Shown: positions 7,861 to 19,700 of the stretch, in pieces
How positions within the stretch are numbered: the first letter of the stretch is position 1
How the letters are laid out: each line of letters begins with the position of its first letter
Virus record (IMG/VR): IMGVR_UViG_3300028197_000950
Location: 1 to 63,393 of that record
DNA length: 63,393 bases
Strand: one strand, 5' to 3'
DNA from: a virus
The notes under the pieces: generated by a model
Databases searched by the model: none
What the model saw: only the letters and a program-made list of their open reading frames with translations
Told to the model about the DNA's origin: nothing
Translations under genes and position numbers: made by a program

Positions 7861-8293
7861 TGAAAAGAAAGGTCCGGTAAGATCTAAAAAGGTTAAGCAT
7901 GATGGAATACAGTTTGCGTCAGGACTAGAAAAACATATGTATATGGCTTTAAAGAAAGCTAAAATTAAAGCACATTACGAGGGACAAACTTACGAGCTTG
8001 TCCCTTCTTTTAACTTTGAACAAGAAGCTTATGAAAGACAAAGCAATGGTAAAGGTGAGTACCGCAATAGAGGTAATAAGAAAATACTTAATATTAAGTA
8101 TACTCCAGATTTTGTGGGAGATAATTTTATTATTGAATGTAAAGGACGTGCTAATGAATCTTTTCCCATACGTTGGAAGTTATTTAAAGCTTTTGTACAT
8201 GAAAACTTACCGAACATTACGTTATACAAACCTCAAAATCAAAAGGAATGCGAAGAGACCGTAAACTTAATTCTTTCGAGCAGAAAGACTTAG
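7844..8293 (+). CDS. PD-(D/E)XK endonuclease (DUF1064/T7 endonuclease I-like)
   Basis: 149 residues. FASGLEKHMYMALKKA provides the first acidic helix. YTPDFVGDNFIIECKGRANE carries the P-D-x-F and E-C-K catalytic pair of PD-(D/E)XK nucleases, and IRWKLFKAF is the following helix. The layout matches DUF1064-type phage nucleases and small resolvases. Likely roles are branch resolution or host DNA breakdown. It overlaps the preceding gene by 17 nt. Confidence 0.82.
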   Translation: MVRRYSEKKGPVRSKKVKHDGIQFASGLEKHMYMALKKAKIKAHYEGQTYELVPSFNFEQEAYERQSNGKGEYRNRGNKKILNIKYTPDFVGDNFIIECKGRANESFPIRWKLFKAFVHENLPNITLYKPQNQKECEETVNLILSSRKT

Positions 8294-8421
8294 CTAGAAG
8301 AAAATATGCTGAACGTCAATTACAAAAGTTTATAGACTGGAGTGTTGAGTCTAAAGGCTATTTAAAATATAAAGATTTAATGAAATATTCAGAACAATAT
8401 GGCACAACAAAAATCACATAG
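8248..8421 (+). CDS. Hypothetical basic 57-residue protein
   Basis: Lys/Arg/Tyr-rich, probably helical protein (starts MRRDRKLNSF). Its ATG lies inside the nuclease 3' end behind AAAAGGA, one of the few Shine-Dalgarno-like leaders here. No family recognised. Confidence 0.6.
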   Translation: MRRDRKLNSFEQKDLARRKYAERQLQKFIDWSVESKGYLKYKDLMKYSEQYGTTKIT

Positions 8422-8533
8422 CAGAACAGAAAGGGTGAAAATTAAAAGAAAAGGTATACACGCTAAGACAAAAACGTCTAGCTCTACATCTAGCCCATTA
8501 TATAAAAAGAAATACAACGGACAAGGACGATGA
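8399..8533 (+). CDS. Small basic phage protein
   Basis: 44 residues, strongly basic, Ser/Thr-rich and disordered, with RKGIHAKTKTSSS and a terminal YKKKYNGQGR. Short Lys-rich proteins with this KGIHAKTK pattern recur in marine phages in my recollection, without assigned function; nucleic-acid binding is plausible. Overlaps both neighbours. Confidence 0.65.
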   Translation: MAQQKSHSRTERVKIKRKGIHAKTKTSSSTSSPLYKKKYNGQGR

Positions 8534-8757
8534 AAGAAAGTACATTATTAGAAATGCAAAATAAAATTGCGGCATTAACAAGAGTTGTGCAACAAATGAT
8601 AAATGAAATGAATATACTTAGTACTACTGCAATGGGTACTTTAGAAACTGTAAAATTAATGCCTGGTTATAAAGAGTCTTTAGATCAATTAAAATTACAA
8701 GCAGAAGAAATAGAAAAAGAAAGGAAAAATGGAATTATCGAACAAAATACTAAGTGA
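8530..8757 (+). CDS. Hypothetical coiled-coil protein
   Basis: 75 residues, predicted almost entirely helical with heptad-like hydrophobics (LLEMQNKIAALTRVVQQM). Starts by ATGA overlap and ends 29 nt inside the ribonucleotide reductase gene. Function unknown. Confidence 0.65.
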   Translation: MKESTLLEMQNKIAALTRVVQQMINEMNILSTTAMGTLETVKLMPGYKESLDQLKLQAEEIEKERKNGIIEQNTK

Positions 8758-10591
8758 TATAACAGTGTACATGAAGTACGCTAAGTTCGTTCCTGAGTTG
8801 AATCGTAGAGAGACTTGGATAGAGCTAGTAGACAGAAACAAAGCTATGCATATTAAAAAATATCCAGAGCTATCAGAAAAAATAAATGAAGCCTATAAAT
8901 TAGTATATGATAAAAAAATTCTTCCAAGTATGCGTTCGTTACAATTCGGAGGTAAACCGATTGAGATTAGCCCTAATCGTGTCTATAATTGTGCTTATTT
9001 ACCAATTGATCACATTGATTCGTTCCACGAAACTATGTTCTTGCTTCTTGGAGGAACAGGTGTTGGATACTCTGTACAAAATCACCACGTAAAACAAATG
9101 CCTCCAGTTAATCAACCTTATGCTAAAAGAACTAGAAGGTTTTTAATTGGTGATAGTATTGAAGGTTGGGGAGATGCTATTAAAGTTCTCATGAAGTCTT
9201 ATATGGGTGAGAAAAGAAGTTCTACTGTAGAGTTTGATTACTCAGACATTAGACCTAAAGGCGCCCAGCTAGTTACTTCAGGTGGTAAAGCACCAGGACC
9301 TCAACCATTAAAAGAGTGTATACTAAAAATTAAAGGTATATTAGACGCTAAAGAAGATGGGACATCATTAACTACTGTTGAAGCTCACGATATAGTTTGT
9401 CACATAGCTGACTCAGTTCTAGCTGGTGGTATTCGTAGAGCTGCTTTAATTAGTTTATTTTCTGCTGAAGACAATGAAATGATTAGTTGTAAGTCAGGAA
9501 CTTGGTGGGAAACAAATCCACAAAGAGGTAGAGCTAATAACTCAGCTGTACTTATGAGACATAAAGTAACTCAAGAGTTTTTTATGGATCTGTGGAAACG
9601 TGTTGAGCTATCGGGATCAGGTGAACCTGGCATATACCTTAATAACGATAAAGACTGGGGTACAAACCCTTGTTGTGAAATAGCATTAAGACCTTTTCAG
9701 TTTTGTAACTTATGTGAAGTTAATGCTAGTGATCTTGAATCACAAGAAGATTTTAACTATAGAGTTAAGCAAGCTAGTTTCATAGGAACACTACAAGCCG
9801 GTTACACTGACTTTCATTATTTAAGAGACATATGGAAAGATACGACAGAGAAGGACGCCCTTATCGGTGTATCAATGACAGGGATAGGGAGTGCCGCTGT
9901 GCTGCAGTTGGATATGAAGGAAGCTGCAAATATAGTAAAACGAGAAAATACAAAGACAGCTAAAGCTATTGGTATTAATCCAGCAGCTAGATGTACAACT
10001 GTGAAGCCTGCTGGGACTACATCTCTGGCACTAGGAACTTCATCTGGTATTCACGCATGGCATAATGATTATTATACACGTAGAATTAGAGTTGGTAAAA
10101 ATGAATCTATGTATAAGCATTTATCTAAACATCACCCTGAATTAGTTGAAGATGAGTTTTTTAGACCTCATGATACTGCTGTGATTAGTATACCACAAAA
10201 AGCTCCTGATAATTCTATATTAAGAATGGAATCTCCTTTTGATTTGTTTGAAAGAATAAAGAAAGTTGCTCAAGAGTGGATTGTACCTGGCCATAGAAAA
10301 GGATCTAACACTCACAACGTTTCAGCTACAGTTAGTTTAAAGCAAACAGAGTGGGATCAAGCTGGAAAATGGATGTGGGAAAATAGAGATCATTACAATG
10401 GTTTATCTGTATTACCTTATGATGGCGGTACTTATACTCAAGCTCCGTTTGAAGACATAAGCAAAGTACAATATGATATGGCTATGAAACATCTAAAAGA
10501 TGTTGATCTTAGTAAAATTGTAGAAACAGAAGATGAAACAGACCTTGCAGGAGAATTAGCTTGTGCAGGTGATAATTGTGAAATAAAATAA
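8729..10591 (+). CDS. nrdJ: Adenosylcobalamin-dependent (class II) ribonucleotide reductase
   Basis: 620 residues, like monomeric class II enzymes of the Lactobacillus RTPR type. Visible motifs: NCAYLPID near residue 85, GGTGVGYSVQ near 108, GGIRRAALISLF near 230, the radical-site loop FCNLCEVN near 325-332 and TVKPAGTTSLALGTSSG near 425. The C-terminus ends CAGDNC, a redox Cys pair that re-reduces the active site. It makes deoxynucleotides for phage replication using vitamin B12, hence independent of oxygen. It ends the early operon and is followed by a Cys-rich micro-ORF and a terminator. Confidence 0.93.
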   Translation: MELSNKILSDITVYMKYAKFVPELNRRETWIELVDRNKAMHIKKYPELSEKINEAYKLVYDKKILPSMRSLQFGGKPIEISPNRVYNCAYLPIDHIDSFHETMFLLLGGTGVGYSVQNHHVKQMPPVNQPYAKRTRRFLIGDSIEGWGDAIKVLMKSYMGEKRSSTVEFDYSDIRPKGAQLVTSGGKAPGPQPLKECILKIKGILDAKEDGTSLTTVEAHDIVCHIADSVLAGGIRRAALISLFSAEDNEMISCKSGTWWETNPQRGRANNSAVLMRHKVTQEFFMDLWKRVELSGSGEPGIYLNNDKDWGTNPCCEIALRPFQFCNLCEVNASDLESQEDFNYRVKQASFIGTLQAGYTDFHYLRDIWKDTTEKDALIGVSMTGIGSAAVLQLDMKEAANIVKRENTKTAKAIGINPAARCTTVKPAGTTSLALGTSSGIHAWHNDYYTRRIRVGKNESMYKHLSKHHPELVEDEFFRPHDTAVISIPQKAPDNSILRMESPFDLFERIKKVAQEWIVPGHRKGSNTHNVSATVSLKQTEWDQAGKWMWENRDHYNGLSVLPYDGGTYTQAPFEDISKVQYDMAMKHLKDVDLSKIVETEDETDLAGELACAGDNCEIK

Positions 10592-10599
10592 AATAAAAT

Positions 10600-10647
10600 A
10601 TGTGTGGATTGTGTCTAGGCGGTATTTGTGAATACTGTAACGTTTAA
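10600..10647 (+). CDS. Cys-rich micro-ORF after ribonucleotide reductase
   Basis: Fifteen codons, MCGLCLGGICEYCNV, starting 8 nt after the reductase stop and ending just before the terminator. Four cysteines form two CxxC pairs. The dense, regular cysteines are unlikely in random AT-rich DNA, but at this length expression cannot be shown. It could be a metal-binding or thiol-redox peptide. Confidence 0.4.
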   Translation: MCGLCLGGICEYCNV

Positions 10648-10652
10648 AATAT

Positions 10653-10687
10653 AAAAAGGGGAAGTCGTAATGACCTCCCCTTTTTTG
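10653..10687. terminator. Bidirectional rho-independent terminator
   Basis: GGGGAAGTC (10658-10666) pairs with GACCTCCCC (10672-10680) around loop GTAAT with one mismatch. A5 lies before it and T6 after it, so it can stop transcription both from the reductase operon (plus) and from the giant late gene (minus). It is the junction of the two convergent blocks. Confidence 0.9.
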
Positions 10688-10728
10688 GTTACAGGAACTT
10701 TGGGTATGGTGCCCAGTTCTTTTTGTTC

Positions 10729-13700
10729 CTACTTCATTAACTCAACTAGCTTTTCTACTCTATCAGCTTCTAATTTTAAAGCCTTTATTTCGTCTTTGCT
10801 TAAACCTAAACTATCTAGTTTTCTAACTTGCTCAGCTTTATTTAGTTTCTTATACTTGTATTCTTCAATAGCTTTTTTATCTACTATATTTTTCTTTTTA
10901 CTATTTTTAGCTATTATTAAATCTATTTTAGCTTTCTCTGTTTTAGCATTTTTTATAGTATACTCTCCAAAACCTAGACTTTTTAACATTTTAACTTGCT
11001 GATCAGAAGTTAATTTCTTAATAGTATCATAGTCTTTTGATCCTTTAGCTTTTTTGTAATTATCTATTTTAGATTTAGCTTTAACCTCTGCTTTTTGTTC
11101 AGGCGTTAGATCAGCCGCTGTTTTAGGACTTTCTAATTGCCATTTAGGCCAACCACCCATCATAGCTACTCTTTGCCATATTTCATTGTCTTCATCTAAA
11201 GCTCCTTCAATGTTTTTTATCTTATACATAACTCTATCAAGAGGAACATTAGTTGTAGCAGAAACTACTTTAGCAGCAGCTTCATAAGCTGGGTTATCTA
11301 AAGAAAATCCTTTCTCAAATATTAATTCTCTACGTTTTTTAGAATCAAACTGCCAACCAGCTTGCTTCAGTTTAGATAACTTAGAGTATATAGGTGGTGA
11401 GAACCTAGTCACTTCCCATACAGAATCTACATACTCCGGTCGATCTCTTCCTGATCTTTCGTAAATATCCATTAAAAAGTTTTTAGCTACAGAAACAGCT
11501 GCTCCTCCAATACCTAAACCTCTTAGTAGAGAGTCTAGCATACCGTTAGCTACATTTAAATACTTCTTATTTTTAGCTTCTTCTTTTTCATCATCATCAT
11601 CTCCAAAACCTAAAGCAAATACAGCTTGTTGTAAAGCGTTGAATATTACATTTTGAACAAATCCATAATAAACTATTCTACTAACATGAGACTTAGCATC
11701 TCCTCTACCGTTAACTAAATCTTGTATAGCTCTTTTTTGTATCCTAGCATACTGCATAGGTGTATTAGCAAAAGCTAATATTAACCTACCAACATTACTA
11801 GATTGTTGTTGAGATATTCTACTAGGATCAGAAGACTGTTGAGACTCTTCAGCTACTTGTCTAAATTCTATAAGAGCTTGTTCCTTAGCTTCAGTTTCTG
11901 TCTTGCCTTGACGTACTAAATCTTTTATTCTATTTCTATAAAAAGTAGCACCACCAGAAGCTATAGCAAAGCTATCAGCGTATTGTGTAGGTAAGAAACC
12001 TTTTTGTAATAAATAATTAATAGCAGCTTTAGCCTTGTTCTTACTTGTTGCAGCAGCATCAGCTATTTCAGACTCTGATATATTAAGTTTTAAACCATTA
12101 CGTCTATCTAGTAAGTAGTCAGAGTTCATTAGCTCTTTAAAATCAGACCAGTATTGTTTTTGATTAGCAAAAGCTTTACCAGCTTGATAAGGGTTATTAA
12201 AACTCCAGTTAACAAAGTTTATAGAAGATATTGTTTGTAACACTGCTGATCTAGTGTTAAAAAACATTATAGTACCTATCGAACCATTAACATAGTCTAA
12301 TATTTGGTTTTCTATTTTACTACCGCTAGTTAACCTGTTCTTACCAGTCTTCATTCTAGTTAACATGTTTGTCAACGCGTCTACATATTTAGTACCATAT
12401 ATAGCTTCTAGCTTATTTAAATTCTCTTTAGAGTATATAGTGTCAATAGACTCTTGCCATTCGCTTAGATATTTAGATCTTTTCTCTGTGTTGATTAAAT
12501 TTATTAAATCAGTTGTTATAGTACCAACAAGCCAATTAGCATCTGGTTTAGAATAACCATCACCCTTAGTTATTTGTAATATTTGCTCAGAAAATTCTTT
12601 TAGTGTAGCGTCATTTTCAACAGTGTCATTTAATTGTTTTAAATCTCTTTTAGAAAGCCCAGGAACTTCATAACCCATACTTGTGAATAAGTGTACTCTA
12701 ACAGCTTGTTCATTAGTAAAACCACTGCTGTTCTTTTTTCTAAGGTTTGCAGGTATGTTTAATGATTTTTTTAATTGCTTAAAATCGTTCATTAAATTTA
12801 ATCTAGACGTAGATAAATTCTCTTGAGCTTTAGTATATTTATCTATTAAATTAGTTTTATACCAAGCCATTTGAGCATCTCCCTTGCTACCTTTTGATAA
12901 AGTAGGATATACTAAACCTAAAAAGTCTTCAGCAGAATAAGGTATAAAGAATTTAAAATTACCTTTACTTGCTCCTATAGTTTTAGCTTTAGCCGCAGAG
13001 TATTCTTTAAATGCGTCTACACCAGTAGTTTCCTCTAGTAGGTCATTAAATTCATCACTAAGCTTTTTACTTTCTTTAATTCTAGCTTGTTGAACTTTAG
13101 ATTTAACATCTATGACTGACATTACATCTCTAACAGCTTTAACATTTTGATAAGCATCATCTGCGAAGTAGAAGTCGTTATAACCTTCTGCAGCTTTATT
13201 AACCATCCACTTTGCTTTAGCAGCTCCTGTTGAGTCACCTAGTCCAGTTATATTCTCTAATGGTATATCTAAACCTTGGCTATCTAAAAATTCTTTTATA
13301 GCTACTTGAGCAGCAGGGTTTCTAGCTGTTAGCACAAATACATCTTGTGTGCCTCTAGCGTCTTGTATTTTCTTAGCTATATCTAAAAGTGGACCAGGCT
13401 TTCCTTTAGTTACTTTATTAAACTCTGAAAAATCAAATTCATATCCTTGTTCTAGTAATTGAGCTCCTTGTGTTGCAAACTGTTCAGCGTTTAATTTGCC
13501 TTCTGTTCCATCAGGTGCTGTAAATAAAACATCTGATTTAGTAGTTGCTAAAGTATCGTCAAAATCAAATACCCTAATTTTTTTAACTGGCTGATCTAGC
13601 GAATTAGCTAATTTTAATGCTTCATCGACAGTTGAAGCATAATTAATTATATCTTCATTAGTTTCAGTTTTACTAAACTTAACAACTTCGTTAGATAATT

Positions 13701-16700
13701 CTTTTATGTTTGACTCTTTAGCAGGGACTTTGGCTTCTAACATTTTAACAGCCTCTGTTTTCATTAAAGAAGAAACACTTGATGCACTGTCTAAAGTATA
13801 GTCACTTTTAGGAATATTTCTTAATTTACTTGGTAATACTCTTAAATTAACAGTTGTCATCATTACGCCGTCTTTATTCACTGAAGATTTACCTTTATTT
13901 ACTCTTAAAGTAAGATCAACATTACCTGTTAATTCTGGTAAAGGTAATCCTAAAGGGTTTTTACCCATAAAAAATAATCCACTACCTTGTAATTGTATAT
14001 AGCTAGTTGGAGGTACTTTATTTTCATAAATCTCCCTTACTGGAGTTATATCAAATTCAGCTATTTGAGTTATTGCTTTTTGAAGTCCTTCTCCTTTTAT
14101 TCCATCTGGATATTTTTCTTTTATTGCGGAGTATTTAGGTTTTAAATCAGCAACGCCTTCAGCATCTAACCCTTCACCTAGTTGTATATATATATCTGCA
14201 GGAAGTTTACCTGTTTTATCATATACATTTAAATCAGCACCTAATTCACCTGCTCTTTTTCTATAAGCTTTTAAAGCCTTATCAGCTTTTTCAAATAATT
14301 CTTTTCTTATTCTTTCTTTAAAACTATAGTTTTTCTTTTTAACATTGTTGTTAAAATCTATTAAACCATTTCTAAATCTTAGACCAACATCTCCGTATTG
14401 AGCAACTGCTAATTTAACTTCTACATTAAGAGCATTGTCAAATATTGTAGCTGCAAAATCTGATATTCCTTTTTTATTACCCCCAGCTTGACCTGAAACA
14501 TTAAAACCTTTTATTTTTAAAGCTTTTAATCTTTCTATAATTACATTTTCATAAGCAAATCCTTTATTTGTACCTATCTTGTTGTATTCAAGATTTATAG
14601 CCTCTTGAAGTGTTATCCCAGGGTTATTATCTACTATTTGTCCAACTCTTTTTACAAATGTTTTTTCTTGATTTTTATCTAAATCTAATCCATCTAGTTT
14701 TTTAGCAAATAATAGTCTAGGATCTTTTTGAGTTTTCTTAGCAGACATAGCTTTAGTCTGATCACTTTCACCTTTTTTATTTCTTATTTCAGGTAAAGCA
14801 TCTTTGAACATCTGTCTACCTAAAGACTCTGCTAATTTACCTTTTCTATTGCTAACAGTAGATGGTTTTTCTTTTGTAAAGAAATCTACAGTAGCACCTG
14901 CACCAGGATTTAATATGTCATAAAGCATAACACCTTGAGACTCATTTTCAACATAAGCTCTACCTGAGTCTCTATACTTTCTTATATCAGCTTGACTTGT
15001 TAAACGTCTATTAGGCTTAGTAAACATTCTAGGTTTACCTTGTTTCATTAAACCCTTGTCTAAGTCTATTAAGTATTTAATATCTAAATCTCTAATATTA
15101 TTATAATTATCTTTTATAAAGGTTTTGTAGTCTTGTCCTTTTAATATATTATCTTTAACCCAAGATTTAAGCTCTGTACCAGCTAATTGATCTAGTTTAG
15201 TTCTAAAGTTCTTAGCGTTGGCATCAGGAAGCTTGTTAGAGACGTTCTCTGACACTTTCTTAAAATCTTCGACTTGTTCGTTGTTTAAACCTTTTTGATC
15301 TCCTACAATTAAGTTTCTTCTAAATTGAGATTTTGGAGCAGCAGAAGCTTCGCCACCATCTATTCTATTTATAATATCTTGTTCTGCACTTTTATCTTCA
15401 ATATCAAAAGCTTGGCCTTCACTAGTTGGCTTATCTATACTACGAGCATTAGAATCTGGTCTTGTTGCATATTCTTTCTTAACATCTAATAAAGCTTTTT
15501 GAGCTATACCACCCATACCATTTTCACTTGCTTTTCCATAGATAAAGCTAAATAAACTACGTCTATTACCGTCAAGTTCTGGTTTGAAGTTTTTTAATGT
15601 TCTTATTTGTAAGTTTTCTTTTATTTTTCTATTAACTTCTTCCTTAACACTTGGACTTAAACTTTGTAAATTTCCATCTCTAGTTATTAATTGATTTATA
15701 TAACTATTAAAATTTGAATTATTTTCAATAGCATCAAAAGCATCTAAAGCAGCTTCGCTTTCTTTAAAATCATCGTTTGTTTTAAGATCTTCAGTAATAT
15801 TCTGATCAAAAGAGTTAGACATGGATTTAGTATCAACGCTTATAGGTTTAGCTGCAACCATTTTAGTATCTCTAGATTTTATATCTTCAGTAGTAGTTTC
15901 AGATTGCTTATTTATAGGTATTACTTTTGTGTCGTTTTCAGATGCTATTAAGTCTCCAGACTTTTTAATTATATCAGAAAACTTAACTTTACCTTTAGCT
16001 AGCTTTCTTTGTGATCTAGTTAACTTACCTCTTCCAGTATTTCTAATATAATCATCAAGAACTTCCATAACATTGTTCTCATTAATTTCTATTTCCATAC
16101 CTAAACCTTGAAATAATCTTCTTACTCCAGCTTGAATTTCACCACCAACAGTTGTGCCTTTTTTAAACTCACCTCTTTTCTTGAGTTGAGTATAATAAGT
16201 TAATATTTCTTCAGCTACATCAGCATCTGTGTAGTTTTCATCTGACCTATACTTGTCTAATTGTCTTTCTATTTTTCTTGCTGTCTCAGGATCTACCTCA
16301 GCCATTTGCTTTTTCAAAGCTTCCGCTATACCGAATACTACATTTTTATTTTTAGGATCGCTTAAAGCTATATCTAAAAAGTTATGTAAAGATTCATGTT
16401 CTAAAACACCTTTAGTTGCCGTTTTAGACATTAGTATTATGCCTTTGTCTTTTAAATAAACACCTTCTGGATCTAATAAATCTTCTTTATTTAAATTATA
16501 TTTTTTAGCTATTTCATCAACGTTTTCATCATCAAATACTTCTACTTTAGATTCGTTTAATAAATTATCAGCATCTTCTTTAGATATATCTTGATCTTTA
16601 GCTAAGTTTTTTATTTTCTGTAATGACACAATTTTTAGTTGCTTGTCAGTAAAATCTAGTTGCTCTTGCTCAGTTAACTCCTTAGATATTTCATTGTTAC

Positions 16701-19700
16701 TATCTGTAGTTATTTCTTGAATTTGCTTGTTATTATCTTCTATTTGATTTTTTATTCTAGCATTAGTGTTTGGCCCTAATTTTTTTGCTTCTACTTCTAG
16801 CTTTTCATTAGCCTCTAATAATTGAGCAACTTCCATTTGAGCTTTACCATTTATGTTTGGGTCTATTTTATTAAACCTACTAAATGCTTTATTCATTTCA
16901 AAAGCATCTTCATCAAACTGCTCTTGAGTATATATCTCGCCATTAACCTCTTGTCCTATTTGCTCTTTTATTTGTGTTAAAGCTACTGATAGATCTTCTG
17001 GAGATCTTAAAGTATTAGCAAGTTCTTCCATGTTTTTTTCAAACTGCTTTCTTTCAGCAAAAGAATTTTCAGCTTCGTAATCGCTTAATATTTGTTCACT
17101 ATTTATCATAGCTTGAAAACTACCACCTGCATTACCTGATAAAAAAGAAACACCAGCCATATGTTTCATTTCTTTTTTAAACTCACTTGAAGTGTAAGCA
17201 GGTAATTCAAAACTCAATTGATTTCCTGTTCCTTTGTTAAACATCTCAGTAATAAAGTAATCCGCGCCTGTTTGAATAGTTTCATCTAAAAGTTCATCTA
17301 TACCAGATCCAGTTACTTTACCAAACTTAGATAAAGCTTTAGCGCTTAAATCTCCTATTTTCTTGTTAACAGCTATTTGAATATCTTTTGCAGTAACATT
17401 ACCTGTCAAGTTCTTCATTACAGAATTAGTTACTCTACCTACTACTTTTTCAGTTATTTTAATATTACCTTTCATTATACCTGCAGTAACATAAGACAAA
17501 GCACCTTGCACAGTTGCTTTTGCTAAAGCATATCCTTGCCTAGAAGCTGGCGACCATATTTCATCAAATCTTTTCTTAGCTTCTGACCTGCTTAGTTCAG
17601 GGTGATCAGCTATAAATTCATTTTCTACTCTAACAGCATCAGCTTGTTCAGCGGCTAGAGTTCCAAAGAAATAACCGCCAGCTAAACCTGTTAATGGAGC
17701 ACCTATGACAGCACCGTACATTTGAGCAAAAGAATTTATAGTTCCACCAACAAGGCTTTGAGCAAATTCTTGACTGAACTTTTCATCATTACCACTTAGT
17801 TGTAGTTGATCTTTTATCGCTTTAATATTACTATCTATACTTGCATTTTCAAAAGCAAATCTCTGTTTGTAAGACTTGTACTGTCTATCATTTATACCAA
17901 AAGCTTTTTTAATGAAATCAGGAGATCCACTTGAATATATCTCATGTCCAAGATAGTTTATACCTCTAGCAAATAATTGAAAAGCTTGAACTCTACCTAC
18001 ACTTGTCTCCGCAACTTGACCCACTACAGTATTATATAACTCTCTTATATAACTTCCTTGTGCTTCATATTTTTCAGACATTTTTTCTAAGCGACCACTA
18101 AGCATTAAATTTGAAGCTGTATATTCTCCTTCTAAAGCTGTTAAAAAATCATTATCAGCAAGTAAACCATCAAACTCATCTTTTAACTTAGTAAAACCAC
18201 CAATTCCGGCATTGTACTCCTCTGTTAAAGATTCTATATTTGGTATTTTATCATCATAAAATTCTTTGTATTTAGAGGATATACTTTTTTCTTTTTCTAA
18301 GTTTTTATTATAAGTCTTTATAGAGTCTTTTTGATCTGACATGAAACCTTTTTCCCACTTTACATACTCTTTAGTTAATTGCTTTGCTAAATCTGGGTTA
18401 TTAGCTATCTCTTTCTTTAATTGATCTACCTTTTTACTTTGAACATTAGAACCATTGTCTATTTCTTCTTTAAGAATTTTGTTATCTTTTTCTATTAATC
18501 TTATTTCTTCATTTGATTTTATAAACTGTTTTCTTAATAAAGTTTTTTGTTTTGTAATATCTTCTGAAATCTTAGAAGTATCTAGTATTATTTTTGTTCT
18601 TTGTTGGATATTAGACTTTTGTTCGTTTATATTTCCTTTTATGAGATTAATTGTTTTCTTTTTTTCTTTTATTTCCTTGCTGTTATCAGCCTTAGCTCCA
18701 GGAGCAGTGCTGTTTGATTTTTTGTATTCACTTATGTTTTTATCTATAAAGTTTGTAATACCTTCAATGTCTTCTACTTTGTTTCCTCTTGCACCAAAAT
18801 CAGCCTTATAAGAAAGACCTTTTCTTTCCATTAATTTATTAAAGTCATCTGTTTCATAAATTACTTCTCCAAAAGAATTTCTTTTTGGCATCTGATCGGC
18901 AGATATACCATTAGCTTCTAAAGTTTTTCTATAATCTACACTACCGTCATCTTTAAATACAGGGTTTTTATAAACATAAACGTCACTACCATCTCTAATA
19001 GCGCCAATACCATTATTTATATACTTTTCATTAATATTATCTCTTACAGCATCAGATTCTAGATTTTCAAACTCTCTTATATTTTTTCCTAGTTTCTTTT
19101 TTATACCAAATATTCCTGTCTGGCCATAGTTTTTCTCTGTTTTAATTTCATAGCCATTATCAGTATTTTTAAAATAACCACCTTTACCAGTCCAGTCCGT
19201 AGGTTTTGGCTTTTCTTGTTTTTCTTCTATGGAACTTAACATATTGTTATTACGATATGCTTGAACAAGTTTTGATTGTTTATTATTTTTGTTTTCTTTA
19301 AGCTCTTCTACCCTTTCTGGAGTTGTCTCAGGGTTGTTTAATTCTTGATCAATTACATTTATCTCATTTATAATTTCTGAAGGATTAGCAGGTATAAGTG
19401 AGCTTTCCGCGGTAACAACTAATTCTGGTAAAGTTTCATCTTTAGGATCTCTTATAGTAACTTGATCTGTAGTTACAACATCATCTTTTTTACCAAACAA
19501 TTCTTCTTCTTGCTCAAAAGTTAGGTATATTGGAGTATCTCCTTGAATTTCCTTGGCTGTATTAAAGTTGAAAAAGCCATTTTTTTTATCTTGCTTGTAG
19601 TAAGCTATATAATAATTTCCTTTAGAAGTTTCAACTGTAGATTCTTTATCTTCACCTGGCCTGTTTATTCTTTTTTTAGTTTCTGGCTCAGTATAATTAT

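Noticed and set aside
10670-11002. Plus-strand reading frame of about 110 residues opposite the giant late gene
   Set aside because: Phe/Ser/Leu-rich mirror of a Lys/Glu-rich frame, overlaps the terminator and coding sequence on the other strand; also true for the similar frames at 15821-16051, 16253-16459 and 18455-18811.
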